Shown here: positions 46,028 to 58,474 of the stretch, one piece after another
Layout of the letters: the number at the start of each line of letters is the position of its first letter
Position numbering within the stretch: the first letter of the stretch is position 1
NCBI RefSeq assembly: GCF_008728515.1
Contig: NC_044977.1
Coordinates: 187,539,987 to 187,603,986, forward strand
Length of the DNA: 64,000 nucleotides
From: Papio anubis
Lineage: Eukaryota > Chordata > Mammalia > Primates > Cercopithecidae
Reading direction: 5' to 3'
The notes under the pieces: generated by a model
Database searches by the model: none
What the model was told of the DNA's origin: nothing
The model's input: only the letters and a program-made list of their open reading frames with translations
Translations under genes and position numbers: made by a program

Positions 46028-47617
46028 CATACTGCCCAAGGTAATTTATAGATTCAATGCCATCCCCATCAAGCTACCAATGACTTTCTTCACAGAATTG
46101 GAAAAAACTGTTTTAAAGTTCATATGGAACCAAAAAAGAGCCTGCATTGCCAAGACAATCCTAAGTCAAAAGAACAAAGCTGGAGGAATCATGCTACCTG
46201 ACTTCAAACTATACTACAAGGCTACAGTAACCAAAACAGCATGGTACTGGTACCAAAACAGAGATATAGACCAATGGAACATACCAGAGTCCTCAGAAAT
46301 AATACCACACATCTACAGCCATCTGATCTTTGACAAACATGACAAAAACAAGAAATGGGGAAAGGATTCCCTATTTAATAAATGGTGCTGGGAAAGTTGG
46401 CTAGCCATAAGTAGAAAGCTGAAACTGGATCCTTTCCTTACTCCTTATACGAAAATTAATTCAAGATGGATTAGAGACTTAAATGTTAGATCTAATACCA
46501 TAAAAACCCTAGAAGAAAACCTAGGTAATACCATTCAGGACATAGGCATGGGCAAGGACTTCATGTCTAAAACACCAAAGCAATGGCAAGGAAAGCCAAA
46601 ATTGACAAAGGGATCTAATTAAACTAAAGAGCTTCTGCACAGCAAAAGAAACTACCATCAGAGTGAACAGGCAACCTACAGAACAGGAGAAAATTTTTGC
46701 AATCTACTCATCTGACAAAGGGCTAACATCCAGAACCTACAAAGAACTCAAACAAATTTACAAGAAAAAAGCAAACAACCCCATCAAAAAGTGGGCAAAG
46801 GATATGAACAGACATTTCTCAAAAGAAGACATGCATACAGCCAACAGACACATGAAAAAATGCTCATCATCACTGGCCATCAGAGAAATGCAAATCAAAA
46901 CCACAATGAGATACCATCTCACACCAGTTAGAATGGCAATCATTCAAAAGTCAGGAAACAACAGGTGCTGGAGAGGATGTGGAGAAATAGGAACACTTTT
47001 ACACTGTTGGTGGGATTGTAAACTAGTTCAACCATTATGGAAAACAGTATGGCTATTCCTCAAGGATCTAGAACTAGAAATATCATATGACCCAGCCATC
47101 CCTTTACTGGGTGTATACCCAAAGGATTATAAATCATGCTGCTATAAAGACACATGCACACGTATGTTTATTGCGGCACTATTCACAATAGCAAAGACTT
47201 GGAATCAACCCTAATGTCCGTCAGTGACAGACTGGATTAAGAAAATGTGGCACATATACACCATGGAATACTATGCAGCCATAAAAAAGGATGAGTTTGT
47301 GTCCTTTGTAGGGACATGGATGCAGCTGGAAACCATCATTCTCAGCAAACTATCGCAAGAACAGAAAACCAAACACCGCATGTTCTCACTCATAGGTGGG
47401 AATTGAACACTGAGATCACTTGGACTCAGGAAGGGGAACATCACACACCGGGGCCTATCATGGGGAGGGGGGGAGAGATTGCATTGGGAGTTATACCTGA
47501 TGTAAATGACGAGCTGATGGGTGCTGACGAGTTGATGGGTGCAGCACACCAACATGGCACAAGTATACATATGTAACAAACCTGCACATTGTGCACATGT
47601 ACCCTAGAACTTAAAGT

Positions 47618-47649
<32 letters not shown>

Positions 47650-47690
47650 GTAGACAGCTGTTAGCACGTAAAAAAAAAAAAGAATTGAGA
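46028..47690 (+). mobile_element. 5'-truncated primate L1 (L1PA-like) with 3' UTR and AAT-repeat tail
   Basis: Starts inside ORF2 at 'catactgcccaaggtaatttatag' and keeps the ORF2 3' third, a 3' UTR (about 47407-47617) and an AAT-repeat tail (47618-47645). The 3' UTR has 'gattgcattgggagttatacc', a doubled 'gacgagttgatgggtgc'-type unit and 'ggcacaagtatacatatg', variants I associate with Old World monkey L1 rather than human L1PA. A second A-tract follows 29 bp after the AAT repeat. No clean target-site duplication was found. Confidence 0.93.
46050..47406 (+). pseudogene. L1 ORF2 C-terminal remnant, broken
   Basis: Encodes the end of the ORF2 protein only. The endonuclease and most of the reverse transcriptase are absent. 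Recognisable segments include ATVTKTAWYWYQNRDIDQW, NNPIKKWAKDMNRHFSKED, HCWWDCKLVQPLW and the normal terminus ending SLIGGN. Against canonical L1, single bases are missing at about 46576 and 46609, shifting the frame, and a C-CCT-AA change creates a TAA stop at 47212-47214. It cannot supply retrotransposition activity. Confidence 0.93.
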
Positions 47691-47799
47691 AAAGAGAGTA
47701 CTAAAACTAGCTCAGGATTTTGGTATGAGCAAATTTGAATTACAACCTGAACAGAGTTGAAAACATTAAAAAATAACCATCATAAATTTTCACCACACC

Positions 47800-49725
47800 T
47801 TACAAGATGCGTTTGTGATTTGTGGATTATTGTGTATGGATATGTGTGTTCACATGTGTTTGTGATTATCACTTAGAAATTACTTGTAAAAAATTTCACA
47901 AAATTCTGGAAATATGCAATTAAAAATAAACCATAAACTATGGCTCAAAACTTATATCATACAATTGATCTTTGCCAAGGAATTCAGCTTTTCTGTTACA
48001 GGAGAGTATTAAAAAAAATTTACCTATAACAAGTAACTTTGAAGGGACTGGAATTAGTTTTGTAAGGGGTATGGCATACTGGAAAAAACCAGGACACAAT
48101 TTTTTCTACAGATAATCATTATCAGTTTTAATTTGTTTTAATTGCATGCTTTATCTCCCTTCCAATTTAGTCATTTAAAAATTAAAAATTGATTCTGTAA
48201 AACTCATTACTATACCATCAGTGTGGCCCTTTTGTGTCAGCTACTTTTAAATCCAAGGAAGAAAATGGCTAATTTAATGAGGAAGTTTAAGAAAGAAAGA
48301 AAAGTTCAAAGAAAAATAATGAGGCACAGTTCCCTCTGGATCTGTTTCTAATGTTTAATACAAGAAAATGTCAGCAGTATTTTAAGATTCACAGAAATTA
48401 TTGTGATACAGGCAACATTATATAGGCTTACACACCAACAAGAGGCTTAGCATGAGACTATCCATGGAGTAGGCAGAATATATGTTACTGACTTTTATTA
48501 GAGGCAGTGTGGTATATAGTAAATAGATTACCATTTTTCATGTTTCTTCTGCTATTGTAAGCATGTCATTCAATGGCATGATATCCTAGTCTGATGGCAT
48601 TGTCAGAATCAAAAGTTCAGAGGTGAAGTAACTGGTCACAGTCTTGCATAAGCAGAAAAAAGATAAAAACATGATTTTTTTTTTTTTTTTTTTTTACCCC
48701 AAGAGCAGCATAGAGGTTGGTTAAAGCCAGCTAATGACATTTTTCCTGCACAATATTGGTCACAAAATTAGTTTATTTTGAAGAATGATATTGGAGACAG
48801 AGGTCTAAAAGAGGGGTTCTCATCCTCCTGGTATTTAAATTTTTTCCTGGCGGCTATTAAATAGTGAGAAAGACAGTCTTTGGGACTTACTCTGCTTTTG
48901 GAAGAATATAGATTAACTATGGGAAAGAAACTGAGGAAGCAAAAGCATTAATTATGTATTCTGAGAAAAGCATAGAACCTTTTCTCTACCTCCCTGAATT
49001 TCCCTTGTCTTTTCCCCCTGCTCTGTACTGAGAAAAGAAAGCTCTCTCAGAAACCTTTCGAAGGACTGGATCTTAAAAGATTTCTGCTTAAAAATGCCCG
49101 TTCCGCTCTTTCAGTGAAAAAAATACAACTTATTTTCAAAGCCCAGCATCATTATTATACATCATATATATTTTCCATCCAAGAAGAATTATTGTTTCTT
49201 TCTCAATACTGTCATATTTGCTGTGTGTGTACATAGCAATTGTTCTGGACCACAGGCAAACCAAGGGCATTTACCAGAGACCCACCTACTTGGTGGTTCA
49301 TGAGTTCGTTTTTTTCAGTGGCTTCCATTAGAATGCCAGAAATTTTGCTTGCCTTCTTAGCCTCTTAGATGTAGCTTGTAAATCTTTAAATTCACCAAGA
49401 AAAAGCATCAGTGTACTGAATATTGCATTTACCTTTCTAGACTTTTCTCTGACATGCTGGCCTGCCAAGTCTGATGACGGCCTTAGAAGATATTGAATAC
49501 CTTCACATAAATCCTTTTCAATATTATTTTCATGTTTTATAGCTGTCTCAGAAGAATGGCTGATCTGAAATATGCTAGACTATCATTGACAAGAATAAAA
49601 AATATTACTGTTAGATTTTATGGTAGCAAAACAAAGCAAAAATCAGTGGTATGTAAAAATATATCAAATTTCTTGAGAAAAAAGCCTATGCAAGAAACTT
49701 CATTTATGTAAGGTGTAAAATCAAT
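47800..49725. other. Unassigned DNA
   Basis: A T-run of about 23 bases is at 48677-48699. No recognisable repeat family or gene in about 1.9 kb, the longest unexplained stretch here. Confidence 0.45.
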
Positions 49726-50624
49726 GAGGTTGACAGCTGTATACACCAGTAAAACCACCATCCCAATAAAAAAGTAACATTTTTCATCATTTCTCAAAGA
49801 TCCTTACTATACCTTCACAGTTAGTCCTTCCCTTGATCCTCAACTGCAAGCAACAATCTACTGGATTTTTGTTACGTAGATTAGTTTGCATGTTTTATAA
49901 TAAGAATAATATCATATGATAATCTTCTGTGTCTTTTGTGTCTTTAGCTCAGCAAAATATTTTGAAATTCATGTATATTGTTGTATGTATCAGTAGTTTA
50001 TTCCTTTGAATTGCTGATTAGCATTCCATTGAATGTGTACATTTACTTTGCACTTTATTGATTAATAATACTTTGTAAGTCTTTCTAATTTTTTTTTCCA
50101 TTTTATGGATGGTTAGGAGTAGTTCATTGTGTTTTAGTTGCATTTTCCTGATGACTAATGATGTTGGGTGTTTTTTAATGTATTTATTGGCTATTCATAT
50201 TTTTTCTCTTGTAAATGCCTGTTCAAATATTTTGAGCATTAAAAAGTTTGGTTGTCTTCTTACTATTAAGATATAATAGTTGGTGATATACTCTAGGCAC
50301 AGTTCTTTATAAAAATATGTGTTTTAAATATTTTCTCTCTCTTTGTATTTATTTTCTTAATTGTGTCTTGAAGAGCAAAAGTGTTAAAATTTTATAAAGC
50401 CCAATTGTGAAAGTTTCTCCTGTGATTTTCCTTAGGTGTTTGATTTAAGAAATGCTTGCCTATCCCTAAGTCTCCAAGATTATGTCTAGTTTAGCTTTGT
50501 TTTTAAGTAGTAGTTATATGGTTTCAGTTTTTATATTTAGGTGAATAACCCATTTAGATTAATTTTATGTGAATTAAGATTCAGATATTTTTATTTTTTT
50601 ACTGACATCAAGTTGTTCCAGTGC

Positions 50625-50903
50625 CTTTTTTGTTTCTTTTTAGAGACAGACTCTTGCTCTGTCACCCAAGTTGGAATGCAGTGGTGCGATCATAACTCCA
50701 CAACCTCAAATTACTCAGCTCAGAAGATCCTCCTGCCTCAGCCTCCTGAATACCTAGTACTCCAGGTGTGTGCCACCATGCCCAGCTAATTTCTTTTATT
50801 TTTTGTAGAGATGGGGTCTTCTTATGTTGTGCAGGCTGGCAATGCCCCTGCCTTGGCCTCTCAAAGCACTAGAATTACAGATGTGAGTCCTTACACCTCT
50901 CCC
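50625..50903 (-). mobile_element. AluJ-type SINE, diverged
   Basis: Antisense Alu with 'gcgatcataactccacaacctc' and 'gatcctcctgcctcagcc', missing part of the 'ctcgaactcctg' segment. CCAGTG flanks it (50618-50623, 50902-50907), possibly the remnant of its duplication. Confidence 0.87.
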
Positions 50904-52141
50904 AGTGGCATGTTTTGGAAAGTACTTTTTCCCCTATTGAATTGCCTTGGCATTTTTGTCAAAAATCATTTTTTTATATATGTTTGGGTCTATTTCTGGA
51001 TACTCTATTCTGCTCTAGCAATATACATATCTATGCTTATGCCAATATAACATTGTTGTGATTACTACAGTGTTATTGTACTTTTTGAAGTCTGGTAGTG
51101 TATTTTTTCTGTGTTTTCTTTTTTGTAACATTCATTTTACTATTCTACAACATTTTCATTTCCACGTACATTTTAAAATCAACTTGTCACTTTGTATGAA
51201 AGAACTTTCTAGACATTTTGTTGAGATTGCATGGAATTTATAGATCACTTTGAAGAGAATTTACATTTTAATAATATTGATTGTTCCAATGCATGAATAA
51301 TATTCCTCCATTTATTTAGGTTTTTGTTAATTTCTTTTATTCTCTATTTCATAGTGTAAAAGTCCTGTGTATATTTTGTTAAGTTTTTATGTAAGCATTT
51401 CATAATTTTTTGGGGGGTGGGTAAATGTATGTTAAATTCTTAAAATTTTATTTTCTATGTCTTTGCTGAAAGTATATAATATGCAATTAATTTTGTTTTA
51501 ATGTTCTGTGTTTAAACATCATAAGAAAATTTTTATGTTTATACTTAACCATACAGTCACTATCTTTCATCTTTATTCGTTTAAACTTTATTCATTCCTA
51601 ACATATGAATTTTTCTATATCAATTCCCTCTTCAAACCTGAATAATTTTATTTGCATTTCCCATAGTTTTACTTTGTCTGAAAATGTCTTTAACTCTGTT
51701 CTATTTTCACTAAATCTAGAATTCTAGGTTAACTATTATTTTCTTTTTCTTTCAGCATTTTAAATCTGTTGCTCCACTGTCATCTGGCCTTAATGGTTTC
51801 TGATGTCACATCCACCATCATTTGATCATTGTTCCACCATATGTAAAGTATTAATTTCTGGGTGTTTTTAAGATTTTCTTGTTCCTTTTGTCTTTCAGCA
51901 GTTTTACTGTGAGGTACCTATACCTGTGTAGACACTTCTTTCAAATGTGTCCTATTTGGAGTTTGCTGCCCTTTAGTAATCTATAAATGTAGGCCTTTTA
52001 CCAGATTTGGAAAGTTTTGGTCATCATTTCTTCAAATATTTTTTGTCTCAAACTTTTTCCTTTCTTTCTAGGACTCCAATTACCTAATTAAGGTGTTAGA
52101 CCTTTTGAAATGTTCCACTGTTCTCTGGGGCTCAGTTTATA

Positions 52142-52420
52142 TTTTTTCTTTTTTTTAGACAGAGTCTCACTCTGTCACCAGGCTGGAGAGTGCAGTGCCG
52201 TGGTCTCTGCCTCCTGGGTTCAAGCAATTTTCCTGCCTCAGCCTCCCAAGTAGCTGGGATTACAGGCACGCACCACCATGCCCAGCTAATTTTTGTATTT
52301 TTAGTAGAGATGCGGTTTCACCATGTTGGCCAGGCTTGTCTTGAACTCCTGACCTCATGATCTACCTGCCTCTGCCTACCAAAGTGCTAGGATTACAGGC
52401 GTGAGCCACCGCACCTGTCC
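52142..52420 (-). mobile_element. AluS-type SINE with internal deletion
   Basis: Antisense Alu lacking about 25 bp of the 'cgatctcggctcactgcaacc' region after 'gtgcagtgccgtgg'. A CAGTTTATAT/CAGTCTGTAT pair flanks it. Confidence 0.9.
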
Positions 52421-53439
52421 CAGTCTGTATTTGTTCATAAACTTGTCTCTTTTTCAAATTGCATGATTTCTATTGATTTATATTCGGTTTTACTTAGATT
52501 CTTTTGACATCTTTATTTTAATAATTTTGCCTACCCAGAAAATTTATATTTTTGTGTTTTTATCAATTTTAAAATTTCTTTTATGCCTTTTTATGTTTTC
52601 TACTTTTATGCCGGTATTTTCTATTTTTTTGTTGTTCCTTCCACATGTATCTTTCTTTACCTGATCGAGCATAGTTTTAACTCTGTTTAAAGTTCATGTC
52701 TGATAATTTGGTCATTTTTCCCCTAAAAAATGAGTCATTGTTTCCTGGCTCTTTGTATATGAAGTGATTTTTGGATTGAATTGTGGACATTATGACTGTA
52801 ATTATGAATAAAAATCTAGGCTCTGACTTTTTTCATATCACTTTAAAAAGTGTTGATGCTATTGTTTAGCAGAAAAATGACTTAAGCTCAGATTAAAGAC
52901 TGTCTATCTGTGATGGCAGAGGCTCAGAGTGCAGTTTAGTTCTTTAAATCTTAACTCCTGATTGCTTTCAGCTTGCTTATTCATGCATTCATCAGATGTC
53001 AAGATTTTAGGTGTTAGGTTTCTTCTTCTCTGGATTCTTCCTTTTCAGAAGCTGTTTTTGTATTTCAACTCTCTTCCTTGATTCCTCTGCCTAAAAGAGG
53101 GGGAGTTATTTTCTATCAGAGCTAGAGCCACCTCATGCCCAGTACGACTGCTGTGATTGCCTTCTGTGTCGAGCAGTTAAAAAATAACATACACACTCCA
53201 AATTTCAATGCCCACGCTGGTTACAGGCTCCAAGTTCCAATTCCCTTTCAAAAAGTTCTTGCGCAGCTTCCATCTCCAGTGTCCGGTGCCTTCAGGTTGC
53301 TCTTTTTTGAGAGTCAATAGCTCTTATTTGTGGGAAGGTTAATTTATTAGGAGCTCACTCCTCTATGCTTCAAGCAGAAATCCTCATATACATATCATGA
53401 TAAAGCCAATAAAAACTCCATTTTCTATATATTTTCAGT

Positions 53440-54300
53440 CATTTTTTGATCAAACATTCTTTAAAATCTATTGTTCCGATGAAATAATGAAGATGGACAC
53501 ATCATTTTCTCTGAGATATTGTATGTGCATGCACATTGTATTACAGTGAAAATATTTGCTGCCCTCCCTTGTTCTGCTCTGAATCCTTACCTATAAAAGG
53601 ACTACTGAATCCATTACAGTGACATCAGGCTTAGCCAATTGATGTGGTTTGGCTGTGTGTCCCCACCCAAATCTCATGGCCAGCTGTAATCCCCACGTGT
53701 CAGAGAAGGGACCTGGTGAAAGGTGATTGGATGGGGGCAGTTTCCCCCATGCTGTTCTTGTGATAGTGAGTGAGTTCTCATGAGATCTGATGATTTAAAG
53801 GTAGGGGGAAGGAAGTTCCCTCATAGCTTGCTCTCTCCTGCCACCATGTAAGATGTGCCTTGCTCCCCCTTCACCTTCAATCATGATTGTAAGTATCCTG
53901 AGGCCTCCCCAGCCATGTGGAACTGTGAGTCAATTAAACTTCTTTTCTTTATAAATTGTCCCATCTCAGGTAGTTCTGCATAGTAGTGTGAAAATGGACT
54001 AATACACCAATAATACATGGACAGAAGTTATTTGGGTGACCTCCCAGCAAAATAAATTATATCTATTGCATGGCCCTACCATCTTACTTTCTTATTGCCA
54101 TGAAATGATTATGTCTCAGATAGAATCTTCTTTTTATCCTTCATTCCGGAAGAAAAATGAACATGGAGCGAAGTCACACCCTCCAATGCATGTGAATATG
54201 ACTAAGAAATAAGTCTTTGTTGTCTTAAGTCTAAGATTGTGAGATAATTTGTTACCATAACATAGCCTAAATTACCTGGCACAGACATGCTGTGTAACTT
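53440..54300 (+). mobile_element. Older LTR-like element split by a MaLR LTR
   Basis: Left part ends 'gacatcaggcttagccaat'; right part resumes 'ccaataatacatggacagaag' and closes with 'agaaataagtctttgttgtcttaag...gttaccataacatagccta', typical of an old mammalian LTR 3' end. Extent and family are uncertain. Confidence 0.5.
53640..54006 (+). mobile_element. MST/THE1-type solo LTR
   Basis: Complete 367-bp sense LTR from TGATGTGGTTTGGCTGTG to GACTAATACA, with an AATTAAA signal near 53933-53939. The 5-bp duplication CCAAT flanks it (53635-53639 and 54007-54011). No internal sequence remains. Confidence 0.95.
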
Positions 54301-54784
54301 AGCCTAAGCTGACAGATAGTTATGTGTAAGTCTGAGATTGAAGAAGAGGAGATGAAATCACTCCCTCTATGTATTAACAACACAAACAGCAATAACAATA
54401 AAAAGCAATAGTTTCACTAAATAGGTTTATATTTCTTCTGAGGAAGCATAAAGTGGAATAGTAGACAAAACTCTATACTAATTTATGAGATGAGCCAAAT
54501 TCTATCCCTTGTTTAGATACTAATTCATGGCATTACTCTTTGAAATGCCATGCTCTTTGAAATACACCTCTTTACCCTTGGATGTACTCATCTGTAATAA
54601 TAATGTTGCCTACTTAATCTCTGGAGATCTACTAACTCCAACAAACCTAAGATTTGATGGATGTCAGCAAAGCAAAGCACATAGGCGCTATTGTAGAGCT
54701 TCCCTCAGAATAATGCCACAAGGGCTTCTGTTACAGCAAAACAAGATTGTCAACAAAGCAAACCTGGCGCCCTATCCTGGAAAC
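54301..54784. other. Unassigned DNA
   Basis: Contains the start of a 104-codon open frame (54527-54841) that runs into the adjacent LTR; no domain recognised, judged chance. Confidence 0.4.
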
Positions 54785-55163
54785 TGTCTTACTCTATTTT
54801 CTGCTGTTATAACAGAATACCACAGATTGGGTAATTTATAAAGAAAATAAATTATTTCTCACAGTTCTTGAGGCTGGAAAGTCCAGGGGCATGACATGGA
54901 AGGTCATTTAATGGAGGAAGGCATCACATGAAGAGTAAGTGTGCAAGACAGAAAGAAATGGGGCCAAACGTATCCTTTTATTAGAAGCCCACACTTGCAA
55001 TAACAAACTCACTCCAGCAATAACAGCATTAATCCCTTTATGAGGGAAGAGCCTAATCAACTTTTAAAGACTCCACCTTTTAACACTGTTACAAAGGGTA
55101 TTACGTTTCCAACATATGCATACATTTCCAACATTCTGGGAGACATATCCAAATCATAGAACT
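54785..55163 (-). mobile_element. MLT1/MST-group LTR
   Basis: Antisense LTR from 'tgtcttactctattttctgctg' to 'catatccaaatcatag', with 'ggtaatttataaagaaaataaa', 'ggaaggcatcacatg' and 'gcattaatcccttta'. Solo. Confidence 0.85.
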
Positions 55164-55592
55164 GAAAAATTCATTTCTGCTTAAAAATGCTATCATACCT
55201 CTTCCTCTCTGACATGAGAATGAGTATGTTCTATATAGATGCTGCTCCTAAAGACTATTTTCCAGCATGAAAACTCATATGGAGCAGCAATAAATAAAGC
55301 CATAGCAACAAGAGTCAGCCTACATGTAACATGAATAAGAAAGTTAATTACTGTGAACTATTGAAGTTTTAGTGCTATTTTTTATACAGCAAAACTAATT
55401 GCTATGCAAAAGGTAGTATCAGAAATAGATGCAGCCCTAACAAAATACCTAAGCTATATCATTAGAAATGTGTAACATGCCAGTGATGACATTTTATTGG
55501 AGAATGGAAAAATGGCACTAGATATCATGCACTGGTGAACATTTGGTTAAATGTAAACCTTAAAATACTGAAGGTTTTAAGAACCTGAAAGA
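55164..55592. other. Unassigned DNA
   Basis: No recognisable repeat or gene. Confidence 0.4.
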
Positions 55593-55800
55593 CAAGCAAT
55601 GTATCTAATAAGCTTGTGAGATCTAGGGGATAGATTTTGAGAAGCAAAATTTTCTCAGAGTTTTGTTTATTAGTCACATGAAGTAAGTACTACAAGCAAG
55701 CAATGTACTTAGTAAGCTTTTGAGATCTAGTGGCTAGATTTTGGGAAGCAAAATTTTCTCAGAGTTTTTGTGTATTAGTCACATTAAGCAAGTACTACAA
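55593..55800. repeat. Tandem duplication, 2 x 104 bp
   Basis: Copy 1 is 55593-55696 and copy 2 is 55697-55800, differing at about 10-11 positions. Both contain the identical 20-mer GAAGCAAAATTTTCTCAGAG. The text after copy 2 ('gacaag') repeats the sequence just before copy 1. Confidence 0.95.
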
Positions 55801-56910
55801 GACAAGTACCACCGTACGTGCTCAGAAAAGAATTGACTCACCTGCAAGCAGGGCAATAAGGAAAAGCAAAGAATCCAGAAATTCTCAAACTTTCAGGGCT
55901 GAGAGTTGCAACTTCTCCTGTCCAATATGTAAAAGAAAAAAAAACTGAGAAATTATACAAAGAATCATACTCAGTCTCAAGGCATAAACCAGAATCAAGG
56001 ATGTGGCTCCTTGATGTGTGCATGAATTAACATTGACCCCAGCGAATCTTTTTAGTTGGACCCAAAGGCTCAAGAAGAAGAGATTAAAAGTGCTCTCTTC
56101 AGTATAGAGAAATGCAGAATTTAAAAAGTATTGTAGGGGTAGATAATAACAAATGTAGTTGACTGCATTAAATATATATATTGTTATACACTTACATATT
56201 TTATTTCAATGTATACCTACATAAAATATTTTATATTTTATATAAAATATATAATATACACATGCAGGTGTATCCTAAATTAAAAGAGACTGTGACTGTT
56301 TGAATGTGAAACAATTATTGGTTTCCCAAATATCTATAGGAGTAAAGGAGGCTGAGAACATTTCTCAGTTCCCAAGGAAGCCATGTTCTCCATTGCTCTC
56401 TTCAAATTCAGAAAAGGATAATGGAAAGGAAAGGTACTCTCAGAGGATTAAATATTCATAGAGAATAATGAATTCATAGAGAATAATGATATGGGAAGTG
56501 GAACTTGGGCTCCATCAATGCACATTACCAATCTTTAGGGTAAGAAATTGCCTAATATTTGCCCAAAAGAAATTAAGAACTTTCAGAGTCAAGTTATTCT
56601 TGATGCTTCCCATTTTCCACATGTCAAAATGGTTTGTATATGAGTGTGTATGGGGATGCAAAATTTGTCTTTTTAGCACATAGGTATCTGATTAAGAGGA
56701 GCTGTAATGGGATTTGGGGTATTGGTAAAATTTTAGAGAATATTCATTGGGGAAAGAAGTAGAATATTTTACGCACAGAAGAGAGATGTAAGTATTTGTG
56801 AAGTCTCTGGTAGGTCACATTATTTTTCACAGCTATTAACTTCTTCTCTGTGAGAGGTTTATACTTGCTCATCAATTACTGTGTTACTTGTCAATGGCAC
56901 CTATGGGAGG
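55801..56910. other. Unassigned DNA with small repeats
   Basis: A TA-rich tract lies at about 56171-56264, and a perfect 2 x 18-bp tandem repeat is at 56454-56489 (unit ATTCATAGAGAATAATGA). Open frames here are under 73 codons and unconvincing. Confidence 0.5.
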
Positions 56911-57220
56911 CCTTTTTTTTTTTTTCTCTGAAATGGATTTTTTTTTCTCTGGCTCTGTCGCCCAGGCTAGAGTGCAGTGGCACGATCTTGGCTCACTGCA
57001 ACCCCCGCCTCCCAGGTTCAAGAGATTCTCCTGCCTCAGCCTCCTGAATAGCTAGGATTATAGGTGCCCGCCACTGCACCAGGCTAAGTTTTGAATATAC
57101 AGTAGAGATGGGGTTTTACCATGTTGGCCAGGCTGGCCTCAAACTCCTGACCTCAGGTGATCCACCCGCCTTGGCCTCCCAAAGTGCTGAGATTACAGGC
57201 GTAAGTCACCGCGCTTGGCC
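56911..57220 (-). mobile_element. AluS-type SINE
   Basis: Antisense full-length Alu with an irregular T-rich tail. TATGGGAGG flanks it (56902-56910 and 57221-57229). Confidence 0.94.
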
Positions 57221-57644
57221 TATGGGAGGAATTTACATCTGCAATACACTGACATGGAATGTAGCCTTGTAGCATGCTTTGGTCAAGATTACTAGTAAAC
57301 ATGGTGTACTCCACAGATAATCAAAGCTCTTAAAGGCATTTCAAGTCCCTATCTGCTCTCTTGCCCCTCAGTCTTTGGTCATAAGAATGTACAGGGCCCA
57401 CATGGGAGATGCACTTTTTGCATAGATCTCAGAATACAAAAACTTGAAGGTCAGAGATAAAACACATCCACAGACTAAAGTAAGACACAGATAAAGCATG
57501 TCCGTGGAATGAGAAATAAACATTTGGCTTTTTAAAAAGGTAAAGGAAGAGAAGTGTTCTAACCACAAAACCAACATTTCCCCAATTATATTTCAATAGA
57601 GAGCAAAATTCAATTGAAAGCAAGATTTTTAAAGCCCCACATTC
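57221..57644. other. Unassigned DNA
   Basis: No recognisable repeat or gene. Confidence 0.4.
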
Positions 57645-57945
57645 TTATTTATTTATTTATTTTGATACAGAGTCTTGCTCTGTCGCCCAGGCTGGAGTGC
57701 AGTGTTGTGATCTTGGCTCACTGCAACCTCCACCTCCCAGGTTCAAGCAATTCTCCTGCCTCAGCCTCCCAAGTAGCTGGGATTACAGGTGTGTGCCACC
57801 ATGCCTGGCTAATTGTTGTATTTTTAGTAGAGATGGGGTTTCTCCATGTTGCTCAGGCTGGTCTTGAACTCCCAACCTCAGGTGATCCACCTGCCTCAGC
57901 CTCCCAAAGTGCTAGGATTACAGGCATGAGCCACGGCGCCCTGCC
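57645..57945 (-). mobile_element. AluS-type SINE, first of a direct pair
   Basis: Antisense full-length Alu with a TTTA-repeat tail. It directly abuts the next Alu in the same orientation. The 152-codon open frame at 57614-58072 is Alu text read through and is not a gene. Confidence 0.93.
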
Positions 57946-58245
57946 TTTTTTGTTTGTTTGTTTGAGACAGAGGCTCATCCTGTTGCCCAGGCTGGAGTGC
58001 AATGGTACGATATCGGCTCACTGCAACCTCTGGCTCCTGGGTTCAAACAATTCTTCTGCCTCAGCCTCCTGAGTAGCTGGGATTACAGGCTCCCGCCAGC
58101 ATGCCTGGCTAGTTTTTGTATTTTTAGTAGAGATAGGGTTTCACCATGTTGCCCAGGCTGGTCTCAAACTCCTGACCTCAGGTGATCCACCTGTCTCAGC
58201 CTCCCAAAATGTTGGGATTACAGGCATGAGCCTGTGTGCCCGGCC
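57946..58245 (-). mobile_element. AluS-type SINE, second of a direct pair
   Basis: Antisense full-length Alu with a TTTG-repeat tail that begins immediately at the end of the previous Alu, so one probably inserted at the other's end. Confidence 0.93.
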
Positions 58246-58474
58246 AAGACCGCATACTCTTTAAAAGTGAGTGTTTGTTCTATTTGAAATATGGCACACT
58301 CAGACCCACACTTTTTAGGGAAGGGAGTCTGTGCTATTTGAAATATATATGCACATACTTATAATTTGCAATACAGTTCAAGATATATATCATGCTAGAC
58401 TCTATGCAGGAGCAGAAAATAAGGCTATAGCTCAACCTTATATTCAATACTGTAAGAACAACCTTTCGCAAATC

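Larger units (their letters stand above)
49730..52960 (-). repeat. Long L1M/HAL1-type relic split by two Alus
   Basis: Antisense order: 3' UTR ('gtagattagtttgcatgttttataataagaataat', 'tgtatgtatcagtagtttattcctttgaattgctg'), ORF2 ('ttttcctgatgactaatgatgttggg', 'ttgccttggcatttttgtc', 'tccatttatttagg'), then the upstream region shared with 28150-30390 ('tctgaaaatgtctttaactctg', 'tagaattctaggtt', 'gactccaattacc'). Much of ORF2 is missing. No usable frame remains. Confidence 0.8.

Noticed and set aside
46080..47214. Two long open frames of 180 and 183 codons
   Set aside because: They are pieces of L1 ORF2 separated by a frameshift, in a 5'-truncated element, and not a host gene.
54527..54841. 104-codon plus-strand open frame
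   Set aside because: It runs into the antisense MaLR LTR at 54785, and no domain or splice context supports it.
57614..58072. 152-codon plus-strand open frame
   Set aside because: Nearly the whole frame is antisense Alu sequence read through (57645 onward); such Alu frames are common and carry no evidence of a gene.
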